This document shows positions 16,207-23,657 of a DNA stretch of 64,000 bases, piece by piece. Numbering within the stretch: the first letter of the stretch is position 1; each line of letters opens with the position of its first letter. Made by a program: the position numbers and the translations under genes. Below the pieces are notes generated by a model. The model saw only the letters and a list, made by a program, of their open reading frames with translations, was not told where the DNA came from and ran no database searches. Source of the DNA: Mycobacterium sp. URHD0025. Lineage in GTDB: Bacteria > Actinomycetota > Actinomycetes > Mycobacteriales > Mycobacteriaceae. The DNA lies in NCBI RefSeq assembly GCF_000426065.1, contig NZ_AUEQ01000012.1, forward strand, positions 124,001 through 188,000. The letters are read 5' to 3'.

Positions 16207-16881
16207 TCAGCCGAGGGTCGCCATCGCGCCGCGGCTGACGTGCATGGTCTGACCCGTGATGTGGCGAGCCGCCGGTGTGCTCAAAAACAATGCGAGGCGG
16301 GCGAATTCATCGGCGACCGACGGAGGCGTGCTAACCAGGCCGTCGTAGCCGGGCTCGGCGGACAGGCCGGGGGCAATGGCGTTGACGGTGATTCCGCGGG
16401 TGCCGAAGTAGGAGGCCTGACCGGCCGTCCAATCGCTGAGCGCTGCCTTGACCGCAGCTTCGGCGCTGCCGTCACGCGGGCTTGCCGGCACGACGTTGAT
16501 GACGGAACCGCCCGAGCGCAGGTGATCGCCGACGATCTGCACGGTCAGCACTGCCGAGACCACGGTGGCATCCAGGGCGTTGCGCCAGGCGGTGGCCAGA
16601 TCGGTCAGCGTGAACGTGCGGGGGTCCTTGGACTCGAACAGCGGAGCGGGGACGTTGACCAGGGTGTCGAGGTGGTGCGGGAACAATGCCCGGGCGCTCT
16701 CGAGACTGGAGGCATCGGTGTTGTCGAACACGACCGACGCGACGTCGAGCTGTTTGGCGGCCAACTCCAGATCTTCGCGGCGGGCGCCCGCGATGACCAC
16801 GTTGTGGCCTGCGTCGAGGAAAGCTGCCGCGATCGTGCGGCCGAGTTCGGTGTCGCCGCCGGTGACCAGCACCTCCGCCAT
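16207..16881 (-). CDS. Short-chain dehydrogenase/reductase family protein
   Basis: A Rossmann-fold SDR of 224 residues. The N-terminal EVLVTGGDTELGRTIAAAFL is a somewhat altered TGxxxGxG cofactor motif. The usual active-site pair YxxxK is present as ASYFGTRGITVNAIAPGL with the Lys replaced (Y-F-G-T-R), so catalysis may differ from classical SDRs. The ATG at 16881 has GGAGG nearby (TACATGGAGGTACATC, read on the minus strand) and matches the length of Rv1856c. An open frame further upstream is not needed. Confidence 0.8.
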   Translation of the reverse strand: MAEVLVTGGDTELGRTIAAAFLDAGHNVVIAGARREDLELAAKQLDVASVVFDNTDASSLESARALFPHHLDTLVNVPAPLFESKDPRTFTLTDLATAWRNALDATVVSAVLTVQIVGDHLRSGGSVINVVPASPRDGSAEAAVKAALSDWTAGQASYFGTRGITVNAIAPGLSAEPGYDGLVSTPPSVADEFARLALFLSTPAARHITGQTMHVSRGAMATLG

Positions 16882-16941
16882 GATGTACCTCCATGTACCC
16901 GGGGATCGCCGCGCCGGACGGGGGCGACCAACGGCCAATGT

Positions 16942-16953
16942 TACTGGACAGTA
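16942..16953. promoter_or_regulatory. TACTG-GA-CAGTA palindrome upstream of the SDR gene
   Basis: A perfect 5-bp inverted repeat with a 2-base centre (TACTGGACAGTA) lies 60 bases upstream of the SDR start and about 100 bases upstream of modB. Palindromes of this form are bound by TetR-family repressors; which regulator is unknown. Confidence 0.35.
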
Positions 16954-17006
16954 GCTAGGACACGAAACCCGCCGCGCCCAATGTCGGCTCACATAAGGTG
17001 GCGGAG

Positions 17007-17063
17007 ATGATTCGACCCAGCGCTCTCACCTGCGTCGACGTGGTCGGCGAGGCTGCATGGTGA
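17007..17063 (+). CDS. 18-codon leader peptide overlapping modB
   Basis: A short frame starts at an ATG preceded by GGTGGCGGAG and encodes 18 residues, beginning MIRPSALTC and ending EAAW. Its stop TGA lies inside the first codons of modB (ATGGTGA). The modB ATG has no good ribosome binding site of its own, so translation through this leader would explain modB expression. It occupies the place of modA in M. tuberculosis and may be the remnant of a deletion or a genuine coupling peptide. Confidence 0.4.
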   Translation: MIRPSALTCVDVVGEAAW

Positions 17064-17854
17064 CCAATCCGCCACGGCTTCCGCGCTGGATATATTTTCC
17101 CGCATTCGCCGGGGCGATGTTCGTCGTTCTGCCGCTGGTGGCAATGGTGGCAAAGGTCGACTGGCCGCGCTTCGGGTCGTTGATCTCGAGTGCGTCGTCC
17201 ACGGCGGCGCTCAGGCTCAGTCTGGAAACCTCGTTGGCCAGCACGGCGTTGTGCGTCCTGTTCGGGGTCCCGCTCGCGCTGGTGCTGGCCCGCACGGGAG
17301 GTCTGGTGACCCGGATCGTCCGGCCGTTGATCCTGCTTCCGCTGGTGTTGCCGCCGGTGGTGGGTGGTATCGCGCTGTTGTACGCATTCGGGAGGCTCGG
17401 GCTGGTCGGCCGTTACCTGGAGGCCGCCGGGATACAGATCGCCTTCACCACGGTGGCGGTCGTGCTGGCGCAGACCTTCGTGTCGCTGCCGTTCCTGGTC
17501 ATCTCGCTGGAAGGGGCGGCCCGCACCGCCGGCGCCGATTTCGAGGTGGTGGCGGCGACGCTGGGTGCATCGCCGACCACGGTGTGGTGGCGCGTGACCC
17601 TGCCGTTGCTGGGCCCCGGTCTGATCTCGGGAGCCGTGCTGGCCTTCGCGCGTTCTCTCGGTGAGTTCGGCGCCACGCTGACATTCGCGGGCTCGCGTCA
17701 GGGCGTCACCCGGACCCTTCCGCTGGAGATCTACCTGCAGCGCGAGAGCGACGCCGACGCCGCCGTGGCGTTGTCGGTGGTGCTGGTGGTGGTCGCGGCG
17801 GTTGTGGTGATCGGGCTCGGGGGCCGTCGGTTGAGGGCGGGCGGTTGGACATGA
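17057..17854 (+). CDS. modB: Molybdate ABC transporter permease ModB
   Basis: The membrane permease of the molybdate importer, 265 residues with about five to six transmembrane helices. The cytoplasmic EAA loop that contacts the ATPase is recognisable as EGAARTAGADFEVVAATLGA, with SLGEFGATLTFAGSRQGVTR as the ModB-typical C-terminal region. The stop overlaps the modC ATG by 4 bases. No modA (periplasmic binding lipoprotein) is found upstream, unlike in M. tuberculosis; it must lie elsewhere or be replaced. Confidence 0.92.
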   Translation: MVTNPPRLPRWIYFPAFAGAMFVVLPLVAMVAKVDWPRFGSLISSASSTAALRLSLETSLASTALCVLFGVPLALVLARTGGLVTRIVRPLILLPLVLPPVVGGIALLYAFGRLGLVGRYLEAAGIQIAFTTVAVVLAQTFVSLPFLVISLEGAARTAGADFEVVAATLGASPTTVWWRVTLPLLGPGLISGAVLAFARSLGEFGATLTFAGSRQGVTRTLPLEIYLQRESDADAAVALSVVLVVVAAVVVIGLGGRRLRAGGWT

Positions 17855-18939
17855 CGCTGCAGGTACGCGCTGTCGTCGAGAATCGGGACCTGGAAGTGGA
17901 ATTCGCCGTGCCCGCCGGGGAGGTGCTGGCTGTGCTCGGCCCGAACGGCGCAGGCAAGTCGACCACCCTGCATTCGATCGCCGGATTGGTCGGCCTGGAC
18001 GCCGGGCGCATCCAGGTGGGGGATCGGGTGCTGAGCGACGCGGCAACCGGTGTGCACGTGCCGACACATGACCGCCGGGTCGGGTTGTTGTTGCAGGAAC
18101 CTCTGCTGTTTCCGCATCTCAGCGTGCTGGCCAACGTGGCATTCGGTGCCCGCAGTGGGCGCCGGCTGGGGCGTGGTGCTGCACATGAGAGCGCTCACCG
18201 GTGGTTGGCCGACGTTGATGCCACCGACTTGGCCGATCGGCGGTCACGCCGCTTGTCGGGAGGTCAGGCCCAGCGCGTGGCGCTGGCGCGCGCATTGGCC
18301 GCCGAACCCGAGGTGCTACTGCTCGATGAACCGCTGGCCGGATTGGACGTGGCCGCGGCGGCGTCGATGCGCAAGGTGCTTCGTCGGGTGCTGGCGAGCG
18401 GGGGCAGGTGCGCCGTGCTGGTCACCCATGACCTGCTGGACGTACTCACGCTGGCCGACCGGGTGATCGTGGTGGACGGCGGACGGATTGTCGAAAGTGG
18501 TCCTGCTGCAGAGGTTTTGGCGACTCCAAAGAGTCACTTCGGGGCGCGGTTCGCCGGGGTGAACCTGATCGGTGGCACGGTCACCGCCGATGGCGCTCTG
18601 GCCACATCTTGGGGTGCGCATTGGCACGGCGCACCCGCCGGCCAGTTGTCACCCGGTGCATCCGCGGTCGCGGTGTTCTCGCCGGCCTCGGTCTCGGTGT
18701 ACCGCGATGAGCCGCACGGCAGTCCGCGCAACACCGTCGCTGTGACAGTCGCCGAACTCGACAGCCGGGGGCCGGGCATCCGGGTGCGGGCCGACGAGCA
18801 ACCCGACGGTGCACCCGGGCTGGCCGCCGATATCACTGCGGAGTCGGCCACCGAGCTGCGGCTGGCACCCGGCGACACGGTGTATTTCTCGGTGAAGGCC
18901 CAGGAAGTCGCCGTTCACCTCGCGGGGCATGCGCAGTGA
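17851..18939 (+). CDS. modC: Molybdate ABC transporter ATP-binding protein ModC
   Basis: The ATPase of the molybdate importer, 362 residues from the ATG at 17851. It has Walker A GPNGAGKSTT, the Q-loop (LLLQEPLLFPHLSVL), the ABC signature LSGGQAQRVALARALA, Walker B VLLLDEPLAGLD and the switch His (VLVTHDLLD). Residues about 290-355 form the TOBE/Mop-type oxyanion-binding domain. The protein could also serve sulfate or tungstate, but the ModB neighbour and Mop domain favour molybdate. The GC-rich hairpin after the stop is the probable terminator. Confidence 0.92.
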   Translation: MTLQVRAVVENRDLEVEFAVPAGEVLAVLGPNGAGKSTTLHSIAGLVGLDAGRIQVGDRVLSDAATGVHVPTHDRRVGLLLQEPLLFPHLSVLANVAFGARSGRRLGRGAAHESAHRWLADVDATDLADRRSRRLSGGQAQRVALARALAAEPEVLLLDEPLAGLDVAAAASMRKVLRRVLASGGRCAVLVTHDLLDVLTLADRVIVVDGGRIVESGPAAEVLATPKSHFGARFAGVNLIGGTVTADGALATSWGAHWHGAPAGQLSPGASAVAVFSPASVSVYRDEPHGSPRNTVAVTVAELDSRGPGIRVRADEQPDGAPGLAADITAESATELRLAPGDTVYFSVKAQEVAVHLAGHAQ

Positions 18940-18991
18940 CTGTGGGTCCCGCGTAACGCAGGCCCGCGCAGGGCCGAATCATGTGTTGAGG

Positions 18992-19010
18992 GGACCGGTA
19001 GCACCGGTCC
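18992..19010 (+). terminator. Hairpin after modC
   Basis: GGACCGGT (18992-18999) and ACCGGTCC (19003-19010) form a perfect 8-bp stem with a 3-base loop, 52 bases after the modC stop. No U-tract follows. It is the likely end of the modBC transcript ahead of apa. Confidence 0.5.
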
Positions 19011-19177
19011 GGGAGGCGGGTAGCCAGGTCCGGCGTGGCGCCCGACGCGCCCACGTGTCAGCAACCGGATGTGTTGCTTTCTAGCTGCCCATATCTCATC
19101 TGTCGCAACCGCACTTTTCGGCACTCTAAGAGCAACTCACACTTGCGTCACGGCCGTAACACGGTAGTTTCTTTCCC

Positions 19178-20224
19178 ATGGACGAGTCGGACGCGATGTC
19201 ACATCGGCGCAGGGGTCTGTCGAACAAGCTGGCGCTGGTTGCGATGACCGGCGCGACTGCCGCGGCCGTAGCGCTGCCGGCGGTCGCCTATGCGGATCCC
19301 GTACCGGCGCCCCCGGCGCCCGCCCCAGCGCCGGCAGTGCCCGGCGCTCCGGCCGCACCTGCACCTGCGCCTGCTGCCGCTCCCGGTGCCCCGGCCCCCG
19401 CCGCGCCCGGTGCCCCGGCCCCTGCCGCACCAGTCGATCCCAATGCGCCGGTTCCGGCCCCCGCGCCCGCCCCGGCTCCCGTCGACCCGAATGCACCCGC
19501 ACCGGCGCCTGCCGATCCGAACGCTCCGGCTCCCGCTCCCGGTGCTCCCGCTCCGGCGCCGGAACCGGGCCGCGTGGACAACGCCGCGGGCGGCTTCAGC
19601 TACGTGGTGCCCGGCGGCTGGAAGATGTCCGACGCGACCCAGTTGTCCTACGGGCAGGCGTTGTTGACCAAGATTCCGCCGGAGGGCACGCCTGAGCCGC
19701 CGAACGACACCAGCGTGCTGCTGGGGCGCCTCGACCTCAAGCTGTTCGCCGGTGCCGAGGCCGACAATGCCAAGGCGGCCGTCCGCCTGGCGTCCGACAT
19801 GGGCGAATTCTTCATGCCGTTCCCCGGAACCCGGGTGAACCAGGAAACCGTGCCACTCGACGCCAACGGCCTCACCGGCGTCGCCTCGTACTACGAAGTG
19901 AAGTTCACCGACACCAACAAGCCCAACGGCCAGATCTGGGCCGGCGTGGTCGGCGCGCCGCCGGCCCCGGGCACCCCGCGCGGGCAGCGCGCACCGGAAC
20001 GCTGGTTCGTGGTCTGGCTCGGCTCGGCCAGCCACCCGGTGGACAAGGCGGCCGCCGCGACGCTGGCCAACTCGATCCGGCCGTGGACGCCGCCTGCGGC
20101 CCCGGCAGCGGACCCCAACGCGGCTCCGCCGCCGGCTGACCCGAACGCGCCGCCACCCCGTCCGGGTGTCGGGGTGCCGGTACCGGTCACCAACGCTCCG
20201 CCGGAGATGCAGCCACCGGCCTGA
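19178..20224 (+). CDS. apa: Alanine/proline-rich secreted antigen Apa (fibronectin attachment protein)
   Basis: A secreted, in M. tuberculosis mannosylated, cell-wall glycoprotein that binds fibronectin. Residues 1-39 are a signal peptide (KLALVAMTGATAAAVALPAV, cleavage after AYA). Residues about 40-128 are a long Ala/Pro linker with repeated AP and VDPNAPAP units. The folded central domain is about 130-310, with GGFSYVVPGGWKMSDATQLS, LGRLDLKLFAGAEADNAKAA, FPGTRVNQE and RWFVVWLGSASHPVDKAAAA. A second Pro-rich tail ends the 348-residue protein. The start at 19178 gives a typical twelve-residue N-region; an internal ATG at 19196 is a weaker alternative. Position after modC agrees with Rv1860. 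Confidence 0.93.
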   Translation: MDESDAMSHRRRGLSNKLALVAMTGATAAAVALPAVAYADPVPAPPAPAPAPAVPGAPAAPAPAPAAAPGAPAPAAPGAPAPAAPVDPNAPVPAPAPAPAPVDPNAPAPAPADPNAPAPAPGAPAPAPEPGRVDNAAGGFSYVVPGGWKMSDATQLSYGQALLTKIPPEGTPEPPNDTSVLLGRLDLKLFAGAEADNAKAAVRLASDMGEFFMPFPGTRVNQETVPLDANGLTGVASYYEVKFTDTNKPNGQIWAGVVGAPPAPGTPRGQRAPERWFVVWLGSASHPVDKAAAATLANSIRPWTPPAAPAADPNAAPPPADPNAPPPRPGVGVPVPVTNAPPEMQPPA

Positions 20225-20345
20225 CGCCGGGTCGAACGCTGATCGTTCCCAATTGGCCAACCGAATTGTTACGTTCGGGAGGTACACCTGGGGTGTGGCT
20301 CAGCGAGCCCGCTGGGCATAGCCAGTGACAGGCAGGAGACCTGCA

Positions 20346-20648
20346 ATGGACTTGATGGCGGCTACCGAAATCCTGGCTCGTTCGTCTACGCAGACGAGCG
20401 TCGGCTGGATCGGCTACATCATCATCGGTGCTATCGCCGGATGGATCGCGGGCAAGATCGTCAAGGGCGGTGGCGCGGGCATCCTGATGAACATCGTCAT
20501 CGGTGTGATCGGTGCACTCATCGGCGGATTCCTTCTCAGCTTCTTCCTCGATACCGCTTCCGGCGGCTGGTGGTTCACCCTGTTCACGGCGATTCTCGGA
20601 TCGGTGATCCTGCTCTGGATCGTCGGACTCGTGCGCAACCGCAGCTGA
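20346..20648 (+). CDS. GlsB/YeaQ/YmgE family membrane protein
   Basis: A small integral membrane protein of the transglycosylase-associated family, 100 residues. It has three hydrophobic helices rich in small residues: IGYIIIGAIAGWIAGKIV, AGILMNIVIGVIGALIGGFL and WWFTLFTAILGSVILLWIVG. GWIAGKIVKGGGAGILMNIVIG is close to the family signature. The ATG at 20346 has AGGAG upstream. The role is unknown; family members in other bacteria are stress-induced. It corresponds to Rv1861 in order. Confidence 0.88.
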   Translation: MDLMAATEILARSSTQTSVGWIGYIIIGAIAGWIAGKIVKGGGAGILMNIVIGVIGALIGGFLLSFFLDTASGGWWFTLFTAILGSVILLWIVGLVRNRS

Positions 20649-20660
20649 CCGGCTCGGGAC

Positions 20661-21686
20661 ATGGCCACCCGGCCCGCCGGGACCATGACGGCCTGGCAGG
20701 TCGCCAGGCCGGGGCCGGTGAGTTCGCATCCGCTGCAACGGGTTAACTTGCCCAGCCCGCAGCCCGGGCCTGACGAATTGCTCGTCGCGGTGTTGGCGTG
20801 CGGGGTCTGTCGTACGGATCTGCATGTGGCAGAAGGCGATCTGGCCGTACACCGGCCCCGGGTCATCCCCGGGCATGAGGTCGTCGGCGAGGTGCTCGCG
20901 GTCGGTGCCGATACCGGCGGCGGATTCGCACCCGGCGATCGCGTCGGTGTGGCCTGGTTGCGGCACACGTGCGGACGATGTGCTTACTGCCTGCGCGGCC
21001 GGGAGAATCTCTGTCCGTCTTCGCGGTACACCGGTTGGGACGCTGACGGCGGCTATGCCGAATTCACCACCGTTCCGGCTGCGTTCGCACTCCGGCTGCC
21101 CGCCGGCTATTCCGATGTCGAGCTGGCCCCGCTGTTGTGTGCGGGCATCATCGGATACCGGGCACTGTTGCGCACAGACCTACCGGCCGGCGGGCGGCTG
21201 GGAATATACGGCTTCGGCGGCAGCGCGCACCTCACGGCTCAGGTGGCCTTGGCTCAGGGGGCCCGGGTACATGTGATGACCCGGGGTGAGCGTGCCCGCG
21301 AACTGGCTCTGGAGCTGGGGGCTTCGTCGGCTCAGGGCAGCGCCGACATGCCGCCGGAGCCGCTGGACGCCGCGATACTGTTCGCCCCCGTCGGGGAACT
21401 GGTGCTGCCCGCGATGGCGGCGCTCGACCGCGGCGGCGTGCTCGCGATCGCAGGCATCCACCTCACCGACATTCCGGCCTTGAACTACCAACGGCATGTG
21501 TTCCAGGAACGCGAGATCCGGTCGGTCACCGCCAATACCCGCGCCGACGCCCGTGATTTCCTGGCGTTCGCCGGGGAACACCGGATGGCGGTCAGCACCC
21601 CCGTGTACGGCTTGGACCGGGCCGATGAGGCGCTGGCCGATCTGAGCGCCGGCCGCATCTCGGGCGCGGCGGTGCTGCGGGTGTAG
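20661..21686 (+). CDS. adhA: Zinc-dependent alcohol dehydrogenase
   Basis: A medium-chain zinc alcohol dehydrogenase, 341 residues. The catalytic zinc ligands are in ACGVCRTDLHVAEGDLAVHR and PGHEVVGEV; the structural zinc loop is CGRCAYCLRGRENLC with four cysteines. The NAD-binding segment is LGIYGFGGSAHLTAQVALAQ. The start is 12 bases after the GlsB-type gene, so the two may be co-transcribed. Family is secure; the physiological alcohol or aldehyde is unknown. The position equals Rv1862 (adhA). Confidence 0.92.
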   Translation: MATRPAGTMTAWQVARPGPVSSHPLQRVNLPSPQPGPDELLVAVLACGVCRTDLHVAEGDLAVHRPRVIPGHEVVGEVLAVGADTGGGFAPGDRVGVAWLRHTCGRCAYCLRGRENLCPSSRYTGWDADGGYAEFTTVPAAFALRLPAGYSDVELAPLLCAGIIGYRALLRTDLPAGGRLGIYGFGGSAHLTAQVALAQGARVHVMTRGERARELALELGASSAQGSADMPPEPLDAAILFAPVGELVLPAMAALDRGGVLAIAGIHLTDIPALNYQRHVFQEREIRSVTANTRADARDFLAFAGEHRMAVSTPVYGLDRADEALADLSAGRISGAAVLRV

Positions 21687-21687
21687 T

Positions 21688-22161
21688 TCAGAGTGCGGCC
21701 AGCGCAGCGCCCAATCTGCCGTTCAGATCGCCGTGGCCGAATGCGTACAACGGTCCGAGCCCGTCGTTGAGCACCCTGGTGAGCCGGGCCATGCCGCGCG
21801 CGTCGACGGGCACGGGCGAATGCAGCCGTAGGGTGATCGCGTCGATCGTCCGGCGTGCAGCGGCGATGTTCTTCCGGTGCAACGGGATTCGTGATGACCA
21901 CAGGAACGTGTCGTCCGCGGCTTCGCGCACACAGCGGCGCAGCACGCGGGCGATCGCCTCCCGTTCCGAGGGTGACGTCAGCCTGGCCGCGCGCGCGGCG
22001 ATCGCACTGCCCGGGGGCGTCGGTGCGCCGACGGCCAGCATGGCGTCGAATCGTCCCGACCGGATACGCGCGGTCAGGCGGGCCCGGATGGACGGGCGGC
22101 AGGGGATCGGTGCTCGGCGGAATGTGGTCGCTGGTGCGGCAGAAATTCGGTTGTCGTTCAT
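21688..22161 (-). CDS. Conserved hypothetical protein, Arg-rich
   Basis: An unrecognised 157-residue protein, rich in Arg and Ala, predicted soluble with long helices. Segments such as SEREAIARVLRRCVREAADD and VDARGMARLTRVLNDGLGPL suggest helical bundles. There is no signal peptide, membrane segment or known motif. It is convergent with adhA (one base between the two stop codons) and divergent from the CGNR regulator. The codon usage and the clean ATG start support a real gene. Confidence 0.65.
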   Translation of the reverse strand: MNDNRISAAPATTFRRAPIPCRPSIRARLTARIRSGRFDAMLAVGAPTPPGSAIAARAARLTSPSEREAIARVLRRCVREAADDTFLWSSRIPLHRKNIAAARRTIDAITLRLHSPVPVDARGMARLTRVLNDGLGPLYAFGHGDLNGRLGAALAAL

Positions 22162-22234
22162 GGCGATACCTCGTAGGTTTCCGTGTGCCGAGTCCGAGAA
22201 GCGTGACTGTCTACGACGGTACGCCGGTCATGAA

Positions 22235-22244
22235 TGACTAGTCA
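22235..22244. promoter_or_regulatory. Palindrome TGACTAGTCA between divergent genes
   Basis: A perfect 10-base palindrome sits in the 118-base gap between the divergent hypothetical gene (start 22161) and the CGNR regulator (start 22280). It is 36 bases before the CGNR start, where an operator would be expected. It could equally be chance. Confidence 0.25.
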
Positions 22245-22279
22245 AACCAATTCAGCGGTCACGGCGGTACGCTTGAGGT

Positions 22280-22858
22280 ATGACGACGACATGGGCCGGT
22301 GACGCCGAGAGCAAGCCTGCGCCCGAGCCGCTGGCCCGGATTCAGTCTCTGGTCAACACCATCGAATTGCCGGCGGGAACCGATCGGCTCGCCGATCCTG
22401 ACGATGCGGCACCGTGGCTGGAGGCCAACGGTTTGCTCGGCGCGGGGACCAGGCCGACGGCCGCCGACCTGGATCTGGTGCGCAAGGTGCGCGAGGCATT
22501 GCGCGCGCTGCTGATTCACAACACCGGGGGACCGGCGCCCGCCGCCGATCATCTCGCCGTGCTGCAGGAGCTCACCGACGCGTCCACCGCACGCGTCGGC
22601 CTGGAACCTGACGGGCAGGTGCGGTTGTCAGCCGCGGGGCAGACCGTGGCCGACCGCCTCCTCGAGCTGCTGCTGGTGATGCGCGATGCGCAACGCGACG
22701 GCACGTGGGCACGGCTCAAGGCGTGTGCGAACGACGAATGCACCTGGGCGTTCTATGACCGGTCGCGCAACCATGGCGGTACCTGGTGCGTGATGTCGGA
22801 GTGTGGGAACAAGCTGAAGAACCGTGAGTTCCGCGCGCGCAGGCGTGCGGGCGGTTAG
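22280..22858 (+). CDS. CGNR zinc-finger domain protein (ABATE N-domain)
   Basis: A probable transcriptional regulator of 192 residues. The C-terminal treble-clef finger is visible as CANDECTWAFYDRSRNHGG, then WCVMSECGNKLKNREFR, with four cysteines and the CGNK/R signature. The N-terminal ABATE domain (residues about 25-140) is the stress or ligand module typical of these proteins. It stops 4 bases into the convergent CPBP gene. Targets are unknown. Confidence 0.88.
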   Translation: MTTTWAGDAESKPAPEPLARIQSLVNTIELPAGTDRLADPDDAAPWLEANGLLGAGTRPTAADLDLVRKVREALRALLIHNTGGPAPAADHLAVLQELTDASTARVGLEPDGQVRLSAAGQTVADRLLELLLVMRDAQRDGTWARLKACANDECTWAFYDRSRNHGGTWCVMSECGNKLKNREFRARRRAGG

Positions 22859-23619
22859 GTCGACAGGTGCCACACCAGGGCGGCGGCCAGTGCGCCGACC
22901 CCGTTGAGTGACCAGTGCAGGGCGATCGGTGCGATCAGGCTGCCGCTGCGCCGACGCAGCCAGGTGAACACGAAGCCGGCGATGCCGGTGGCGATCACGG
23001 CCAGGACGACGCCGGCGATCATGCCGACCACGCCGCCGCCGAACAGTCGCGTGAAGCCGACGTTCTCGCTCGTCAGCCCGAGCGAACTGGCGATGTGCCA
23101 CAGACCGAACAACAGCGAACCGCCGGCGGCCACGCCGCGAAAACCCCAGGCGCGGTTGAGGGTTCCGTGCAGCACACCACGGAACGCGAGCTCCTCGGGG
23201 ATCACGGTCTGCAGCGGGATGATCACCATCGACGCGAGCAGCGCACCTGAAATGGTCGCGTAGTTGTCGTTCATGAACATCGGCCTGGTCCACGGCAGCG
23301 CCGCCCCGATGGCGATCACCGACACCACGAGGGCGACCGCGCCGAGCGCGTAGCCGACACCGGAGCGCCAGTGTTCGCGGCCCAGTCCCAGCTCGGTCCA
23401 GCCCAGGCCGCGGGCCCGCACCAGGATCAGCAGGGCGACTGCGGCGGCCGGGACGGTGGCGATGCTCGCCCACGGGGTGGTGAAGTGCGCGATCAGGTTG
23501 GTCAGCGTGAGGATGACGACGACGATGCCGATGTCGGCGTAGATCCGGAAATGGTGCAATGCCGAGAGCTGGGCCACCAGCGGATGGGGATGCGCGGCCA
23601 CGGCGCTCTGATCAGACAT
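22855..23619 (-). CDS. CPBP family intramembrane metalloprotease
   Basis: A multi-pass membrane protein of the CAAX-protease/Abi (CPBP) family, 254 residues. The motif VIPEELAFRGVLHGTLNR carries the EExxxR site, and SLLFGLWHIAS carries the FxxxH motif. There are about seven hydrophobic segments. The ATG at 23619 was chosen over the longer frame because it starts at the first hydrophilic stretch (MSDQSAVAAHPHP). In bacteria these proteins process membrane or peptide substrates; the substrate here is unknown. Equivalent in order to Rv1863c. Confidence 0.85.
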   Translation of the reverse strand: MSDQSAVAAHPHPLVAQLSALHHFRIYADIGIVVVILTLTNLIAHFTTPWASIATVPAAAVALLILVRARGLGWTELGLGREHWRSGVGYALGAVALVVSVIAIGAALPWTRPMFMNDNYATISGALLASMVIIPLQTVIPEELAFRGVLHGTLNRAWGFRGVAAGGSLLFGLWHIASSLGLTSENVGFTRLFGGGVVGMIAGVVLAVIATGIAGFVFTWLRRRSGSLIAPIALHWSLNGVGALAAALVWHLST

Positions 23620-23657
23620 GACTCGCCAATCGTACCGGCGCGGCGCAATTACCCAGG

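Noticed and set aside
19290..19570. Repeated Ala/Pro codons in apa that look like a tandem repeat or CRISPR-like array
   Set aside because: They are imperfect, codon-phased and encode the Pro/Ala-rich linker of a secreted antigen; no spacers.
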